From Gemmatimonadota bacterium (lineage in GTDB: Bacteria > Gemmatimonadota > Gemmatimonadetes > Longimicrobiales > Gaopeijiaceae), in the NCBI GenBank assembly GCA_007127575.1, contig SKZC01000209.1:1-6853 (forward strand): 6,853 nt of DNA. Reading direction: 5' to 3'. The translations under genes were made by a program, and so were the position numbers. Under the pieces are notes generated by a model. The model did no database searches, was not told the DNA's origin, and was given only the letters and a program-made list of their open reading frames with translations. The stretch's first letter is position 1. Every line of letters begins with the position of its first letter. Shown here piece by piece: positions 5,891 to 6,853 of this stretch.

Positions 5891-6244
5891 ATGCACGAAA
5901 TCGTAAAGCGGGCCGCGCTCCTCACCCTCCTGGTGTGGTCCATCCCAGGGGGGGCCACCGCCGGGGTGTTGGCGTTCCTCGCCGCCGGGTTCCTCACTCC
6001 CTCCCCGGAGGCACCGGCTGCGGCCGGAGGCGTGACGCTGATCGCGGTGACCGGTACTCTGGCAGCCCTGGCCTGCCGGGGGCTATTCCGAGCCGGAGGC
6101 GCGGTCCGATGGTGGCTTCCAGCGTATCTGGCCGCCACCGCCCTGGTGCTCACCGTCGCTATGGGCGCCGCCCTCGTCTTGGAGCCGGCCCATCTGGCGG
6201 ACGGTCTCACCCAGCTCGCCCGAAGCCGCCTCCACCTCCAGTGA
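5891..6244 (+). CDS. Small three-helix membrane protein, unknown function
   Basis: The protein has 117 residues with hydrophobic segments at about 8-35, 44-62 and 74-97. WW at 74-75 opens the last helix, and a short polar tail follows (98-117). I do not recognise the family. It follows the permease after 44 nt with an excellent ribosome site and no terminator between, so it is probably the last gene of the GntR/ABC operon and may be an accessory membrane subunit. Its last few codons and its stop (6242-6244) lie antisense to recognisable GH15 sequence, so the C-terminus may be truncated or newly acquired through a rearrangement at about 6232. Confidence 0.65.
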   Translation: MHEIVKRAALLTLLVWSIPGGATAGVLAFLAAGFLTPSPEAPAAAGGVTLIAVTGTLAALACRGLFRAGGAVRWWLPAYLAATALVLTVAMGAALVLEPAHLADGLTQLARSRLHLQ

Positions 6245-6420
6245 GTCCTCGTCAAGGGCCTCCAGCACCCGAATCACCTGGTGCTCTGGCCAAAGCCCCA
6301 CCCGTTTCTCCGCCTCGGAACCGACGGGCATGAGGTCGGTGAGTCGCACCCGAGAGAGACGCGAGCCACGAAGCGGCAGTCCCCGATGATGGCGTAGTCG
6401 TAGATGGGTGGGTAGGTGAC
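6232..6420 (-). pseudogene. Remnant of a GH15 (glucoamylase/trehalase-like) glycoside hydrolase gene
   Basis: On the minus strand 6414-6359 encodes YPPIYDYAIIGDCRFVARV, matching the N-terminal hallmark of GH15 enzymes (PPI-x-DYxxIGDC). After a frame change at about 6350-6362 the next frame (6349-6232) reads RLTDLMPVGSEAEKR, then LWPEHQVIRVLEALDE, which matches GH15 sequence normally found some 70-90 residues later (RVRxTDxMPV...LWPxHxxxRVxE). The intervening residues, including the usual DGSIDWLCxPRFDSP stretch, are missing. The codon where a start is expected is GTC (6418-6420), with no ATG or GTG in that frame between the upstream TGA (6454-6456) and the motif. Similarity stops at about 6232, and the catalytic domain is absent. 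This is a deletion- and frameshift-damaged fragment of a gene that once hydrolysed alpha-glucosides. The family match is from memory of conserved motifs. Confidence 0.72.
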
Positions 6421-6453
6421 GTCGCGCTGCGTGGGCGCACTATGGACAGGCGA

Positions 6454-6726
6454 TCAGCGCTCACGCTGGTAGAAAACGTTGAGCGCAGAAGGGCATCGCG
6501 ACTCCTCGGGCTCCGCGTGCACATCGTTCAAGGTCCAGTCATAGTCGAAGAACTCCACCTCGACCTCACTCCCGGAGAGGAGATCGCCCGCCTCCCCGGC
6601 GGCGTACGGTACGAAGAAGCCGGGAATCCCTTCCTCGCCACCGCGGCGTACTCGTCCGAACCGACGGGGCCCCGAGCCGGCTACGCTTTCCAATTCCTGG
6701 ACCTGGGAGTGGTCGTCATGGCGCAA
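6454..6726 (-). CDS. Possible minus-strand ORF of unknown function, perhaps a gene 3' end
   Basis: The minus-strand frame ending at TGA 6454-6456 is open to the right window edge; ATG 6726 is the first internal start shown here. Its C-terminal part looks protein-like (EVEVEFFDYDWTLND, then ALNVFYQRER). In 6442-6552 base composition by codon position favours this strand: G/C is commoner at its third position (27 of 37 codons) than at its first (22 of 37). The N-terminal part is Arg-rich and looks more like an antisense shadow. It ends about 30 nt before the GH15 remnant on the same strand, as an upstream operon neighbour would. It conflicts with the plus-strand frame, and at most one is coding at any point. 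Confidence 0.28.
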   Translation of the reverse strand: MRHDDHSQVQELESVAGSGPRRFGRVRRGGEEGIPGFFVPYAAGEAGDLLSGSEVEVEFFDYDWTLNDVHAEPEESRCPSALNVFYQRER

Positions 6727-6853
6727 GGCAGCCCCACGAACCTCGGGCCCGACGCGCTCTTCGAAGGGCCCATCATCGCTGATAATGACGGATGCCTCCG
6801 GTGGGACGATGAGGCGGGTCCTACGGTCGTCTGGCCGTTCGGCTTCACGGGCG
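6718..6853 (+). CDS. 5' part of a hypothetical protein with a DGCLR...VVWPxGF motif (cut by window edge)
   Basis: From ATG 6718 the frame is open to the edge (45 codons). It contains ADNDGCLRW and then GPTVVWPFGFTG, a pattern I associate with small, often exported beta-rich hypothetical proteins (a Cys-containing strand followed by VWPxG). No function is known to me. GGGAG at 6705-6709 lies 8 nt before the ATG. Third-position G/C (36 of 45 codons) exceeds first-position (30 of 45), which favours the plus strand here. The frame is also open upstream to 6343, with another ATG at 6442, but part of that overlaps the GH15 remnant and the composition there favours the minus strand, so I chose 6718. 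No signal peptide follows 6718, so a longer form cannot be ruled out. Confidence 0.45.
   Translation, partial: MAQGSPTNLGPDALFEGPIIADNDGCLRWDDEAGPTVVWPFGFTG

Noticed and set aside
1..6853. tRNA or rRNA genes, CRISPR array, insertion sequence or integrase
   Set aside because: No cloverleaf-like sequence, regularly spaced repeats, transposase motifs or terminal inverted repeats were seen. The GH15 breakpoints show no obvious flanking repeat, though this was checked only by eye.

Overview
This is a high-GC bacterial window with strongly G/C-ending codons in every convincing gene. It has four parts. (a) An untranslated leader-like stretch (1-369) opens with a terminator hairpin that faces the minus strand. 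(b) Two plus-strand genes follow, 6 nt apart (370-3690): a two-domain CbiX-type chelatase with a C-terminal Fe-S domain of the Deinococcus DR2241 type, and an SLC13-type anion permease with two RCK_C (TrkA-C) domains in its central loop. (c) A tightly packed plus-strand operon follows (about 3786-6244): a YtrA-subfamily GntR repressor, an ABC ATPase, an ABC permease and a small 3-helix membrane protein. ATGA overlaps join the first three. (d) The right end (about 6232-6853) is disordered. It holds a minus-strand remnant of a GH15 glycoside hydrolase with an internal deletion, a frameshift and no start codon, then a zone open on both strands, then the start of what is probably a plus-strand secreted or small hypothetical protein.

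The organism cannot be named from this window alone. High GC, the DR2241-type chelatase, the YtrA/ABC cassette and GH15 together fit Gemmatimonadota or Deinococcota-like lineages. I lean towards Gemmatimonadota, as inference only.

The chelatase and permease probably work together. CbiX proteins insert a metal into sirohydrochlorin to make siroheme, the cofactor of sulfite and nitrite reductases, and SLC13/RCK_C permeases are often sulfate transporters. A sulfate-assimilation unit reaching upstream of the window is the simplest reading. The second operon is a self-regulated export or stress ABC system of the YtrAB type. Its AT-rich promoter at 3764-3793 is packed with GGTA/TACC dyads and is the likely self-operator.

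I do not see a wholly new system. The points most worth a second look are the decayed GH15 locus into which the last operon gene runs, the short coupled upstream ORF before the GntR gene, and the structured leader before the chelatase.
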